Of a stretch of 59,973 bases of DNA, positions 35,613 through 42,819 are shown in pieces (position 1 is the first letter of the stretch; each line of letters starts with the position of its first letter). Below the pieces are notes generated by a model. That model did not search any database, was not told the DNA's origin, and saw only the letters and a list, made by a program, of their open reading frames with translations. A program made the position numbers and the translations under genes. This DNA is from a virus: IMG/VR virus record IMGVR_UViG_3300021185_001927, positions 1 through 59,973 of that record; one strand, 5' to 3'.

Positions 35613-35915
35613 ATGGCAAGACCAAAACCTACGATTATACTTGACCAAGTGGATAAAAGTTATAATAGTGAACAAATATTAAAAGCAGAGGCAATTTTTG
35701 CAGTGTATTATGAGAGTAAACCAATTAACTTAAGAACGTTGAATACGTTGGTAAACTATCCAGGACCAAAGTATAAGAAGGTAAGTTTCTCAAATAGTGG
35801 GCATGCATTTAATTTAGCAGATAGGCTTAATAAGAAGTTTAATACTGATTTATTTAGTGTAGTAAAGTTAACAGATGGTGAGACAGTCACAAGAAATTCA
35901 ATCGATTCAGACTAA
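35613..35915 (+). CDS. Conserved-type marine phage protein, 100 aa
   Basis: A basic 100-residue protein. MARPKPTIILDQVDKSYNSEQILKAEAIFAV is the start; KVSFSNSGHAFNLADRLNKKF follows. I remember close relatives in cyanophages, all unassigned. First gene after a late-type box; AGGAG before the start. Confidence 0.7.
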   Translation: MARPKPTIILDQVDKSYNSEQILKAEAIFAVYYESKPINLRTLNTLVNYPGPKYKKVSFSNSGHAFNLADRLNKKFNTDLFSVVKLTDGETVTRNSIDSD

Positions 35916-36195
35916 GATAATTAGTCTAATTGAACGTGATCATCTCAAAGTAAAGGAAATATTTAAAAACAATCATACTTTACGATTGACAAAGTATGGT
36001 AAGAATCTTTTAAGTAAACAGTTTGACGCTTATGAATTTGAATCACCAAAGATGAGTGCAAACAATCTTATTCTTCTGTTAAGGAAGATGAAATATCCAT
36101 ATTATGTAGACAAGAGTATTATAGTTTTGTTTACAGAAAAGGATGCATTTTTAACAAAGCTCGCAGGAGCCCAAGGATGGCTAGATGGCAAATAG
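35875..36195 (+). CDS. Small conserved-type phage protein, 106 aa
   Basis: A 106-residue protein overlapping its upstream gene by 41 bases. ATG 35875 or GTG 35878. The last part (SIIVLFTEKDAFLTKLAGAQG) shares the F-x-E-x-D-A-L-KLAG signature with proteins at 5743, 5988 and 43954, hinting at one small-protein family. Function unknown. Confidence 0.6.
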   Translation: MVRQSQEIQSIQTKIISLIERDHLKVKEIFKNNHTLRLTKYGKNLLSKQFDAYEFESPKMSANNLILLLRKMKYPYYVDKSIIVLFTEKDAFLTKLAGAQGWLDGK

Positions 36196-36394
36196 AGAAG
36201 ATAAAGTAGAAGTACCAGAAACAATAGTAGTACATTGTACAGACAACGATCAAGATGTAGAAGTAACATATGTATCACAACACAATGGCATAATAAGAAC
36301 AGACTTACAAGGAATGCCGTTATATTTTAAACACCACAGAGCAAATATTTATGTAGGCAATATGCTAGGTAGAGAATTTGTAATGAAACTATGA
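36185..36394 (+). CDS. Small hypothetical protein, 69 aa
   Basis: A small beta-rich protein without a family. Overlaps the preceding gene by 11 bases and the Smr gene by 4. Confidence 0.6.
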   Translation: MANREDKVEVPETIVVHCTDNDQDVEVTYVSQHNGIIRTDLQGMPLYFKHHRANIYVGNMLGREFVMKL

Positions 36395-36699
36395 ACGAAC
36401 TAGACTTACATGGATACAAAGTACATGATGCTTGGAAAGAGTTTTCTAAGCACATACAACAATGTTATCTAGATGAACTAAAAACCACAACAATTATTAC
36501 CGGACACGGTAAGATTGCAGAAGAAATAATAGCATGGGTTCATGCTAATCAATATTGTAAAACAATACAACGAAGTAGAAATACTGGAGCGTTTATTGTT
36601 CACATCAAAAAGAACAAAAGCAAAAAGAAAGAAGATACTAAAGCAGAAAAGCCTAAAGTGGATTTATCTCCGTTGCTAAAAAAGTTCAATAGTCGTTGA
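36391..36699 (+). CDS. Smr-domain protein
   Basis: A 102-residue protein with LDLHGYKVHDAW (4-15) and TIITGHGKIAEEI (about 34-46), the two hallmarks of the Smr (MutS2 C-terminal) nuclease domain, then a Lys-rich tail. Smr domains nick DNA or RNA. A phage form could act in recombination or RNA turnover. It ends just before a promoter. Confidence 0.8.
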   Translation: MNELDLHGYKVHDAWKEFSKHIQQCYLDELKTTTIITGHGKIAEEIIAWVHANQYCKTIQRSRNTGAFIVHIKKNKSKKKEDTKAEKPKVDLSPLLKKFNSR

Positions 36700-36723
36700 C
36701 AAAACACATTATTATCATATAAT
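36696..36723 (+). promoter_or_regulatory. Sigma-70-type promoter
   Basis: TTGACA at 36696-36701, 16-base spacer, TATAAT at 36718-36723. It is followed 5 bases later by a TATAAATA box, so this gene set may be read both early and late. Confidence 0.8.
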
Positions 36724-36727
36724 ATTA

Positions 36728-36735
36728 TATAAATA
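36728..36735 (+). promoter_or_regulatory. T4-late-type promoter box in tandem
   Basis: Perfect TATAAATA right behind a consensus sigma-70-type promoter, with GGAG at 36748-36751 and start at 36760. Confidence 0.45.
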
Positions 36736-36759
36736 TTAATTATAGACGGAGTAGTATTT

Positions 36760-36924
36760 GTGATAAATGTTGACGCAATTAAAGAAAAGATTTACGGCAA
36801 AACTAAGATAGAGTTAGAAAGAGATAAACGATATGAATCTAGGTGGGTTTGGTATCATACATTTCTTGCCGCAGAAATACTTGTTACTAATATTTTGTTA
36901 GTAATTATTATATTTAAACTATAA
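36760..36924 (+). CDS. Very small membrane protein, GTG start
   Basis: A 54-residue protein beginning at GTG 36760 with GGAG 8 bases upstream. Charged N-terminal helix (about 5-27), then one membrane segment (about 33-53). First gene after tandem promoters, ahead of thyX. Function unknown. Confidence 0.65.
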   Translation: MINVDAIKEKIYGKTKIELERDKRYESRWVWYHTFLAAEILVTNILLVIIIFKL

Positions 36925-36942
36925 AAAGAGGAACCATATAGA

Positions 36943-37596
36943 ATGCAAGTGAAACTAATATCACATAGTACAGCGCCTGCTGACACAGGGCTAGATAACT
37001 TACAAGAACTAATTGCCTTTTGTGCCAAAGTAAGTAACCCTAACAATCAAATCAACAAAGAAACCAGTGAGAAACTAATTAGATATTTAATTAAGCATCA
37101 ACACTGGAGCCCACTTGAGATGGTAAGTGCATGTTTAGAAATTGAAACAACTCGCGACATTGCACATCAAATAGTAAGACATAGAAGTTTTGCTTTTCAA
37201 GAGTTTAGTCAACGTTATGCTAACCCAGAAGAAATGGGCGAGCAGTTTGTAACACGCGAATGTCGTTTACAAGATACAAAGAACAGGCAAAACAGTATTG
37301 ATACTGATAATGATTATCTAAAAGAGCGTTGGGAAGATGAACAACTAAAAGTTATTATGCAGGCCGAAAAAGCATACAATTGGGCTATTAGTAATGGTAT
37401 TGCTAAAGAACAAGCCCGTGTAGTATTGCCAGAAGGTAACACTAAAACAAGATTATATATGAATGGCACAATTCGTAGTTGGGTACATTACATTGAATTA
37501 CGTGGTGCAAATGGCACACAAAAAGAACATATGGAAATTGCACATGCTTGTGCTAAAGTAATTGCTGAAATATTTCCATTAGCAAAAGAACTTTGA
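36943..37596 (+). CDS. thyX: Flavin-dependent thymidylate synthase
   Basis: A 217-residue ThyX with its signature RHRSFAFQEFSQRY (79-92), and a second conserved region RLYMNGTIRSWVHYIELR. It methylates dUMP to dTMP with FAD and methylene-tetrahydrofolate. Pairs with thymidine kinase at 24056 in supplying dTTP. GAGGAACC upstream. Confidence 0.95.
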   Translation: MQVKLISHSTAPADTGLDNLQELIAFCAKVSNPNNQINKETSEKLIRYLIKHQHWSPLEMVSACLEIETTRDIAHQIVRHRSFAFQEFSQRYANPEEMGEQFVTRECRLQDTKNRQNSIDTDNDYLKERWEDEQLKVIMQAEKAYNWAISNGIAKEQARVVLPEGNTKTRLYMNGTIRSWVHYIELRGANGTQKEHMEIAHACAKVIAEIFPLAKEL

Positions 37597-38312
37597 TGAG
37601 AATAAACAAAAAAATAACAGATGATTTAGCAAACTTGATACAAGAGCGTTACGGTATTGATGTTAAAGATTATCAATCTTTTTTACAATTACAATATGAT
37701 ATAGACGAAGCAGTTTTGGCTCGTTACTTTGGAGATACTAAAGAATCTGCAGATGCAAAAAAATACTGGAAACAACATCTAAAGTTTGAAACTCGTAAAA
37801 CAGGCAGACAACTACTAGATAAGATTAATGCTTTGCAAGAACAAAGTAAAGATCCATTTGAAATACTAGATGTTGGTTGTGGAGATAACGGATGGAAAGA
37901 GCATTTTGGTGAACAACTACTAGGAATTGATCCATTTAATAAAAATGCTGATGTTCAATTAGGTATAGAACAATTTGCAAAAGAACGCCCATTTGTATCA
38001 TGGGATATTGTATTAGTACTAGGCAGTATTAATTTTGGTGATCAAGCAACAATTGAAGCTCAACTAGTATCTGCTGCCGGTCTAGTAAAACCGGGCGGTA
38101 AATTGTTCTTACGTGCTAATCCAGGTATCACACATATAAATGAGTATGCAAAATGGGTTGATTTCTTTGATTGGACAGAGGAATATATAAAAGATGTTGC
38201 TAAACGACTTGGATTTACAGTAAACGAAATAGATTGGGACCACCCACAAAGCGAGTTGGATGTTCCAAATGGCAATAGATATTACAGCGAATGGACTAAA
38301 CATAGTGTTTAA
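37593..38312 (+). CDS. SAM-dependent methyltransferase
   Basis: A 239-residue class I methyltransferase. ILDVGCGDNGWK (about 90-101) is motif I, GIDPFNKNADV the acidic-loop motif II, and SWDIVLVLGSINFGD motif IV. LVKPGGKLFLRANP is the post-IV strand. Substrate unknown; small molecule or sugar is likeliest. The ATG overlaps thyX by 4 bases. Confidence 0.82.
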   Translation: MMRINKKITDDLANLIQERYGIDVKDYQSFLQLQYDIDEAVLARYFGDTKESADAKKYWKQHLKFETRKTGRQLLDKINALQEQSKDPFEILDVGCGDNGWKEHFGEQLLGIDPFNKNADVQLGIEQFAKERPFVSWDIVLVLGSINFGDQATIEAQLVSAAGLVKPGGKLFLRANPGITHINEYAKWVDFFDWTEEYIKDVAKRLGFTVNEIDWDHPQSELDVPNGNRYYSEWTKHSV

Positions 38313-38346
38313 CTAGTGTTTAATAGATTACAAATCGTGGTAAATA

Positions 38347-38402
38347 CATATAGTTTCCTATAGAGTTAATCTTAGGATTCTACTTTAAAAGGAAACTATA
38401 TG
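38347..38402 (+). promoter_or_regulatory. Start-sequestering hairpin ahead of HtrA-like gene
   Basis: CATATAGTTTCCT (38347-38359) is the perfect reverse complement of AGGAAACTATATG (38390-38402), giving 13 pairs. The right arm contains both the Shine-Dalgarno AGGA and the ATG of the protease gene, so the closed RNA would block translation. A 30-base loop separates the arms. Likely a translational control element; whether it senses heat, a protein or something else is not known. Confidence 0.75.
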
Positions 38403-39662
38403 AAAAAGTCTAACCTCATCACGTTCTTCAAGAAACCATTAGTAAGAACAATATCAATAATCACAGTAGCATTCGTACTCAGCGTAGTAACAAATTCATA
38501 TTATAGAGAAATACAAGAAAAGATACATGATGGCATTGGCTATGTGTATGATAAAAATGAAACTGTTGGGCAAGCAATATATGATGTAAATTCATTTCTA
38601 TTTAATGGAGATGGATTTGATCAAGAGCGTAGAGCAAAAGAAACAATTTACGGAAACTTTGGTAAAGTAGTTGTACTAAGTGTATTTGCTCCAGATAATC
38701 CAGAACTTAATGGAATGTCAGGACGTGGCACTGGTTTTATAATTGATGTTGACGATACTTCAGCAACAATTGTTACAAATCATCACGTAGTAGACTCATA
38801 TATTAAACAACCAAGCATATTTAAAGTAAATGTACAAACTGCTATGCAAATGTGGTCTTATGAAGCAGAAGTTATTGGTCACGACATAGTAACTGATATA
38901 GCAGTTATTAAAATTTACAAGAAAGAAAATGAAGATTGGGAAGCTATAGAATGGGGCACCAAAGACGACTATAACACAGGAACACCTGTTGTTGTAATTG
39001 GACACGGTATGAGCATGTCTTGGACAAGTACACAAGGACATGTTGTATACAGAGATAGATTTGGTATGCGTCCATATAACTTAATGTTACAAGTTGATGC
39101 AGTTATTAACCAAGGTAACAGTGGCGGTCCTATATTTAATGACCGTGGACAAGTTATTGGTGTTGCTCAAAGTATTTACAGTCCGGGTAGATCAATTCCA
39201 GGTTGGGACGGTGTAGGAATGGCAGTAAGTGTGGAACAAGTAAAAAGAAGTGTTGACTTTATTCTAAGTCCACAATACCATGCTAAGGGTTATGTACCAT
39301 ATGCAGAGTTTCCATTTAGTCTTGGATCTTTCTTATTTGAAGAAATAAAGCATATACCAGACGAAGATAGACATTATGCTTATTTTGATTATACAAAGAA
39401 GAAACCAGATGCAGAACCTAATGTAGGTGAATTAGCAGGACTCAAACAAGGCGATGTTCTAATAGAATTAAATGGTGAAAAGGTTGTTAACAGTTTTTCA
39501 GTATTACGTGAAACACTAAAAGCATTTCCAGGAGATGTTTGGTATGTTACTGTATTAAGAGGTGAAGAAGAATTAACAATAGAAGTAGCACTAAGTGAAA
39601 TGGATATACAATCACTTAGAGATATCATTACTCAACGAGAAAAGAATCGTAGCGGCAAATAA
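38400..39662 (+). CDS. HtrA/DegP-like serine protease
   Basis: A 420-residue membrane-anchored trypsin-fold protease. N-terminal membrane segment (about 15-33); catalytic triad in TNHHVVDS (His near 127), VTDIAVIKI (Asp near 164) and NQGNSGGPIF (Ser241); a PDZ domain about 300-405. Such proteases degrade or check proteins in the periplasm. The hairpin just upstream covers its start, so translation is probably regulated. Unusual as a phage gene. Confidence 0.85.
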   Translation: MKKSNLITFFKKPLVRTISIITVAFVLSVVTNSYYREIQEKIHDGIGYVYDKNETVGQAIYDVNSFLFNGDGFDQERRAKETIYGNFGKVVVLSVFAPDNPELNGMSGRGTGFIIDVDDTSATIVTNHHVVDSYIKQPSIFKVNVQTAMQMWSYEAEVIGHDIVTDIAVIKIYKKENEDWEAIEWGTKDDYNTGTPVVVIGHGMSMSWTSTQGHVVYRDRFGMRPYNLMLQVDAVINQGNSGGPIFNDRGQVIGVAQSIYSPGRSIPGWDGVGMAVSVEQVKRSVDFILSPQYHAKGYVPYAEFPFSLGSFLFEEIKHIPDEDRHYAYFDYTKKKPDAEPNVGELAGLKQGDVLIELNGEKVVNSFSVLRETLKAFPGDVWYVTVLRGEEELTIEVALSEMDIQSLRDIITQREKNRSGK

Positions 39663-39673
39663 CCTTTAAACAA

Positions 39674-39691
39674 GTTGACAACATAGTCAAC
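39674..39691 (+). promoter_or_regulatory. Inverted repeat over a -35 box
   Basis: GTTGAC and GTCAAC (six-base arms, six-base spacer) overlap the -35 hexamer of the promoter that follows. It could be an operator for a repressor. Confidence 0.35.
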
Positions 39692-39703
39692 ATATCTTAT
39701 AAT
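39675..39703 (+). promoter_or_regulatory. Consensus sigma-70-type promoter
   Basis: TTGACA at 39675-39680, 17 bases, TATAAT at 39698-39703, followed by AAGGAG and the ATG at 39727. Confidence 0.9.
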
Positions 39704-39726
39704 AATATAAACAATAAGGAGTAATT

Positions 39727-40080
39727 ATGAATTGTTTAGCACTATCATTAGCAGTAACAATGCACCTTGGACTAGCAGGTGATTATAACTCATTACATCC
39801 ACATGCAAGATGCGATGTTGATAATACAGTAGCCGGAATTTATTATAATAGTGAAGAAAACATAAGTGGTTACGTTGGATATCAATTTCAAATGCCACAT
39901 GATATAGAGATTGAACTAGGTTGGGTTACAGGATATAATATGGATAACAAGTATAATATATCCCCTATGTTTAGAATAGTCAAAGATAATTGGTTTATTA
40001 CACCAGCATATGAGTCAGGACCTGATGAAAAATGGGGTGTAGCCATTGGTTTTGAAATACCTATTTACAAAAATAATTAA
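39727..40080 (+). CDS. Small beta-rich protein, possible barrel-like
   Basis: A 117-residue protein with about eight alternating strands (GIYYN, ISGYVGYQFQM, IEIELGWVTGY, and ending GVAIGFEIPIY) in the manner of tiny outer-membrane barrels or phage beta proteins. A hydrophobic N terminus (about 1-17) may be an export signal. I recall relatives in marine phages with the LHPH motif. Function unknown. It is transcribed alone, between its own promoter and a terminator. Confidence 0.65.
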   Translation: MNCLALSLAVTMHLGLAGDYNSLHPHARCDVDNTVAGIYYNSEENISGYVGYQFQMPHDIEIELGWVTGYNMDNKYNISPMFRIVKDNWFITPAYESGPDEKWGVAIGFEIPIYKNN

Positions 40081-40089
40081 ATTAAGTTA

Positions 40090-40117
40090 AAAACCCTTGT
40101 AAAATAAGGGTTTTTTT
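40090..40117 (+). terminator. Rho-independent terminator
   Basis: AAAACCCTT and AAGGGTTTT form a nine-pair stem with a seven-base loop, and T residues continue to 40117. It closes the single-gene unit. Confidence 0.9.
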
Positions 40118-40140
40118 ATGGCTTTTTTACCTATAAAAGG

Positions 40141-40169
40141 TTGACAGGTAAGACGTCTTACTGTATACT
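40141..40169 (+). promoter_or_regulatory. Sigma-70-type promoter with spacer palindrome
   Basis: TTGACA at 40141-40146, 17 bases, TATACT at 40164-40169. The spacer contains a 14-base perfect palindrome (40148-40161), listed apart. Confidence 0.85.
40148..40161 (+). promoter_or_regulatory. Palindromic operator candidate
   Basis: GTAAGACGTCTTAC is a perfect 14-base palindrome lying between the -35 and -10 boxes; a further GTAAG arm lies at 40170-40174. Placed where a repressor dimer would block polymerase. A phage regulator would be the partner. Confidence 0.55.
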
Positions 40170-40201
40170 GTAAGTATAGTTAATAAAAAAGGAGACGCAA
40201 A

Positions 40202-40405
40202 ATGAATACATTTTTAAACATATTAGGCGGAATTTTGTTATTTGGTGGGCTTATGGCTATAGCTGGTTCAGGTAACGATTGTGACGGTAAGTGTATGGAA
40301 ACTGCAAATACCTTGGGTGAAATGCTAGTAGTAGCATTTTTTGGATTAATAGCAATGGGAGTAGGTGGTTACTTATTTGCCATAGCAAACGGAAAGGGTA
40401 ATTAA
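40202..40405 (+). CDS. Small two-segment membrane protein
   Basis: A 67-residue protein with two membrane segments (about 4-22 and 40-62) and a Cys-containing loop (GNDCDGKCME). AAGGAG upstream. Sole gene of its unit, with a palindrome-bearing promoter. Could be a holin-like or host-membrane-active protein, but no evidence beyond topology. Confidence 0.65.
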   Translation: MNTFLNILGGILLFGGLMAIAGSGNDCDGKCMETANTLGEMLVVAFFGLIAMGVGGYLFAIANGKGN

Positions 40406-40408
40406 ATA

Positions 40409-40437
40409 TTGACTATTATACAGAGTTGTATTATAAT
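40409..40437 (+). promoter_or_regulatory. Sigma-70-type promoter
   Basis: TTGACT at 40409-40414, 17 bases, TATAAT at 40432-40437. Its start near 40444 leaves too short a leader for the ATG at 40451, favouring the start at 40502 for the gene below. Confidence 0.75.
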
Positions 40438-40501
40438 AGTAATATAAGTTATGCCAAAGAAGAAACAAATTTTATCACCATTAGAAGAAGGAAGTGAAAA
40501 T

Positions 40502-41626
40502 ATGAAAACTGCGATAAGTGAATCAAGAACTGTAAAAATTAGTGAGGCAACTACCCTCATTACACGAGCTTTTAAAAAGAAGCGTCCTGTATTTTTATGG
40601 GGTCCTCCAGGAATTGGTAAATCAGAACTAGTTAAAGAAATTGGCGACTCGGGTGCATTAGGTAAAACTCATGTAATTGATATGCGTCTTGCATTGTTTG
40701 AGCCTACTGATTTGCGAGGCTATCCTGTACCAAATGTTGAAACAGGTGTTATGCAATGGTTACCACCTGCAGATTTGCCAAGTAAAGAATTGGCTAAGAA
40801 GTATGATACAGTTATTGTATTCTTAGATGAAATGAACTCAGCGGCACCTAGTGTGCAGGCGGCGGGTTACCAGTTAATCCTTAACAGACGTATTGGACAA
40901 TACGAACTGCCAGACAATGTTGTAATGATTGCTGCAGGTAATAGGGAAACTGACAAAGGTGTTACTTACAGAATGCCTAAGCCACTTGAAAATCGTTTTG
41001 TTCACTTTGAACTTAGAGTTGATTTCCAAGATTGGTTGAACTGGGCAGTAATGCACGAAGTTAATCCTGATGTAGTTGGTTACTTGTCATTTGCAAAAGG
41101 CGACTTATATAACTTTGATCCTCAATCAAGTTCAAGAGGATTTGCTACGCCAAGAGCTTGGACATTTACTTCAGAACTACTTGAAGGTGAAGACGACTTG
41201 TCAGATAGTTTACAAACTGATATGGTAGCAGGTTGTGTTGGCGAAGGTATTGCAGTTAAGTTTATGGCACATAGAAAGATTGCAGGAGACCTTCCTGTTC
41301 CAGAAGATGTGCTAGATGCTAAAGTTAAAAAGATTGATACTACTGAAGTATCGGCAATGTATGCATTGGCTACATCACTATGTTATGAACTACGTGATAG
41401 ATTTATTACTGGTGAAAAAGCAGGTGCTGATAGCAAGCAGATGGAAAAGTACCACAAGAGCTTTTCAAACTTTATCAGCTTTATGATGGATAACATGGAA
41501 ACTGAAATGGTTGTTATGGCATCAAGAATTGCAATGCAACAATACAAGTTGGTTCCTAAGCAAAAGAAAATTGAACGTTTTGAAGAATACTTTAACCGTT
41601 ATGGACGTTTGGTACTTGACGCTTAA
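40502..41626 (+). CDS. MoxR-type AAA+ ATPase
   Basis: A 374-residue AAA+ protein. WGPPGIGKSEL (about 34-44) is Walker A, VIVFLDEMNSA is Walker B, and AAGNRETDKGVTYRM is the sensor-1 region; the C-terminal part is helical. MoxR ATPases work with von Willebrand A-domain proteins as chaperones for metal-cofactor or complex assembly; a VWA protein follows 20 bases later. ATG 40502 has a GAAGGAAG site; the ATG at 40451 has no site and almost no leader. Confidence 0.85.
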   Translation: MKTAISESRTVKISEATTLITRAFKKKRPVFLWGPPGIGKSELVKEIGDSGALGKTHVIDMRLALFEPTDLRGYPVPNVETGVMQWLPPADLPSKELAKKYDTVIVFLDEMNSAAPSVQAAGYQLILNRRIGQYELPDNVVMIAAGNRETDKGVTYRMPKPLENRFVHFELRVDFQDWLNWAVMHEVNPDVVGYLSFAKGDLYNFDPQSSSRGFATPRAWTFTSELLEGEDDLSDSLQTDMVAGCVGEGIAVKFMAHRKIAGDLPVPEDVLDAKVKKIDTTEVSAMYALATSLCYELRDRFITGEKAGADSKQMEKYHKSFSNFISFMMDNMETEMVVMASRIAMQQYKLVPKQKKIERFEEYFNRYGRLVLDA

Positions 41627-41646
41627 TTTAACAGTAGGAAAATAAA

Positions 41647-42819
41647 ATGAACAAAACAGCAGAAGAAAGAATTACCCAGTCCAGAGTTAGGTTGCTATTA
41701 ACTAAACCTTTCTTTGGGCAACTAGCGGTAAGATTAAAAATTGAAGATGCAAGTTCATATTTGCCTACTGCGGCAACAGATGGTAGAAGGTTTATGTTCA
41801 ATAGAGAGTTTGTTGATTCTCTAAATGATGAGATGCTTGACTTTTTAGTAGGACATGAAGTATTGCATTGTGTGTTTGATCACATGCAGGCACGTGGTGA
41901 TCGTAAGCCTCAACTATTTAATGCGGCGGCTGACTATAACATTAACATGACGCTTGTAGAACAAAACATAGGTAAGCCAATTACTGAAGATAAACTAGAA
42001 GGCGGCAAGATTTGTTTGGACTGGAAATATCAAGGTTGGAACAGTTATGAGATATATGATGACTTGCTAAAGACTCAGCAAGATGCTAAAGGCATGGATG
42101 TGCATATGGACGAAATACAACCCGGTGACGAAGATGGCGAAGGTGGTCAAGGTGTTGAAATGTCTGAAGAAGAAAAGAAAGCATTAGCAGACGAAATTAA
42201 GCAGGCTACTATCCAAGCGGCACAGGCGGCAGGTGAAGGTGTACCAGATGTAATTAAACGTATGATCAGTGAATTAGTTGCACCTAAAATGGATTGGAGA
42301 GACATACTAAGAACTCAATTAGAAAGTTCACTTAAAAATGATTTTACTTTTATGCGTCCTAGTAAAAGAAGTGGTGAAGTTATTTTTCCAGGTATGAACA
42401 AAGACGAAGAACTTAATATTGCAATTGGACTTGATACTTCAGGTAGTATTAGTCAAGATATGTTACGTGATTTCCTTAGTGAAGTACAAGGCATTATGGA
42501 TCAATATCAAAGTTACAATGTACATATCTTTCAATTTGATACAGATGTGTATGGTGCAGATGACTTTACTAGTGATGATGGTCGTACAATGGATGAATAC
42601 CAACTTAAAGGTGGAGGTGGTACAGACTTTGATGTAGTGTTTAATTACTTAGAACAGTATAACATTGAACCCGATCAACTTGTTATGTTCACAGACGGCT
42701 ATCCTTGGGGTAGTTGGGGTAATGCAGATTACTGTGATACACTTTTTGTTATTCACGGTGATAAGCAAAAAAGAATTCAATCACCATTTGGAGTTACAGT
42801 ACATTATGAAGCAGCTTAA
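41647..42819 (+). CDS. VWA-like metallopeptidase-type protein
   Basis: A 390-residue partner of the MoxR gene. VGHEVLHCVFDH (about 69-80) is a zinc-metallopeptidase-like HExxH; the C-terminal half has the MIDAS pattern IGLDTSGSIS (about 261-270), TDGY/GGGTDF strands. This two-part layout matches DUF2201/VWA-like proteins. Together with MoxR it may act as a chaperone or protease machine. Overlaps the next gene by 14 bases. Confidence 0.85.
   Translation: MNKTAEERITQSRVRLLLTKPFFGQLAVRLKIEDASSYLPTAATDGRRFMFNREFVDSLNDEMLDFLVGHEVLHCVFDHMQARGDRKPQLFNAAADYNINMTLVEQNIGKPITEDKLEGGKICLDWKYQGWNSYEIYDDLLKTQQDAKGMDVHMDEIQPGDEDGEGGQGVEMSEEEKKALADEIKQATIQAAQAAGEGVPDVIKRMISELVAPKMDWRDILRTQLESSLKNDFTFMRPSKRSGEVIFPGMNKDEELNIAIGLDTSGSISQDMLRDFLSEVQGIMDQYQSYNVHIFQFDTDVYGADDFTSDDGRTMDEYQLKGGGGTDFDVVFNYLEQYNIEPDQLVMFTDGYPWGSWGNADYCDTLFVIHGDKQKRIQSPFGVTVHYEAA

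Noticed and set aside
40451-40501. Upstream ATG for the MoxR gene
   Set aside because: Only about 7 bases from the inferred transcription start and without a ribosome site; ATG 40502 has one.
42665-42805. Upstream start for the lyase-like protein
   Set aside because: Lies deep in the VWA gene; ATG 42806 begins a clean signal peptide.
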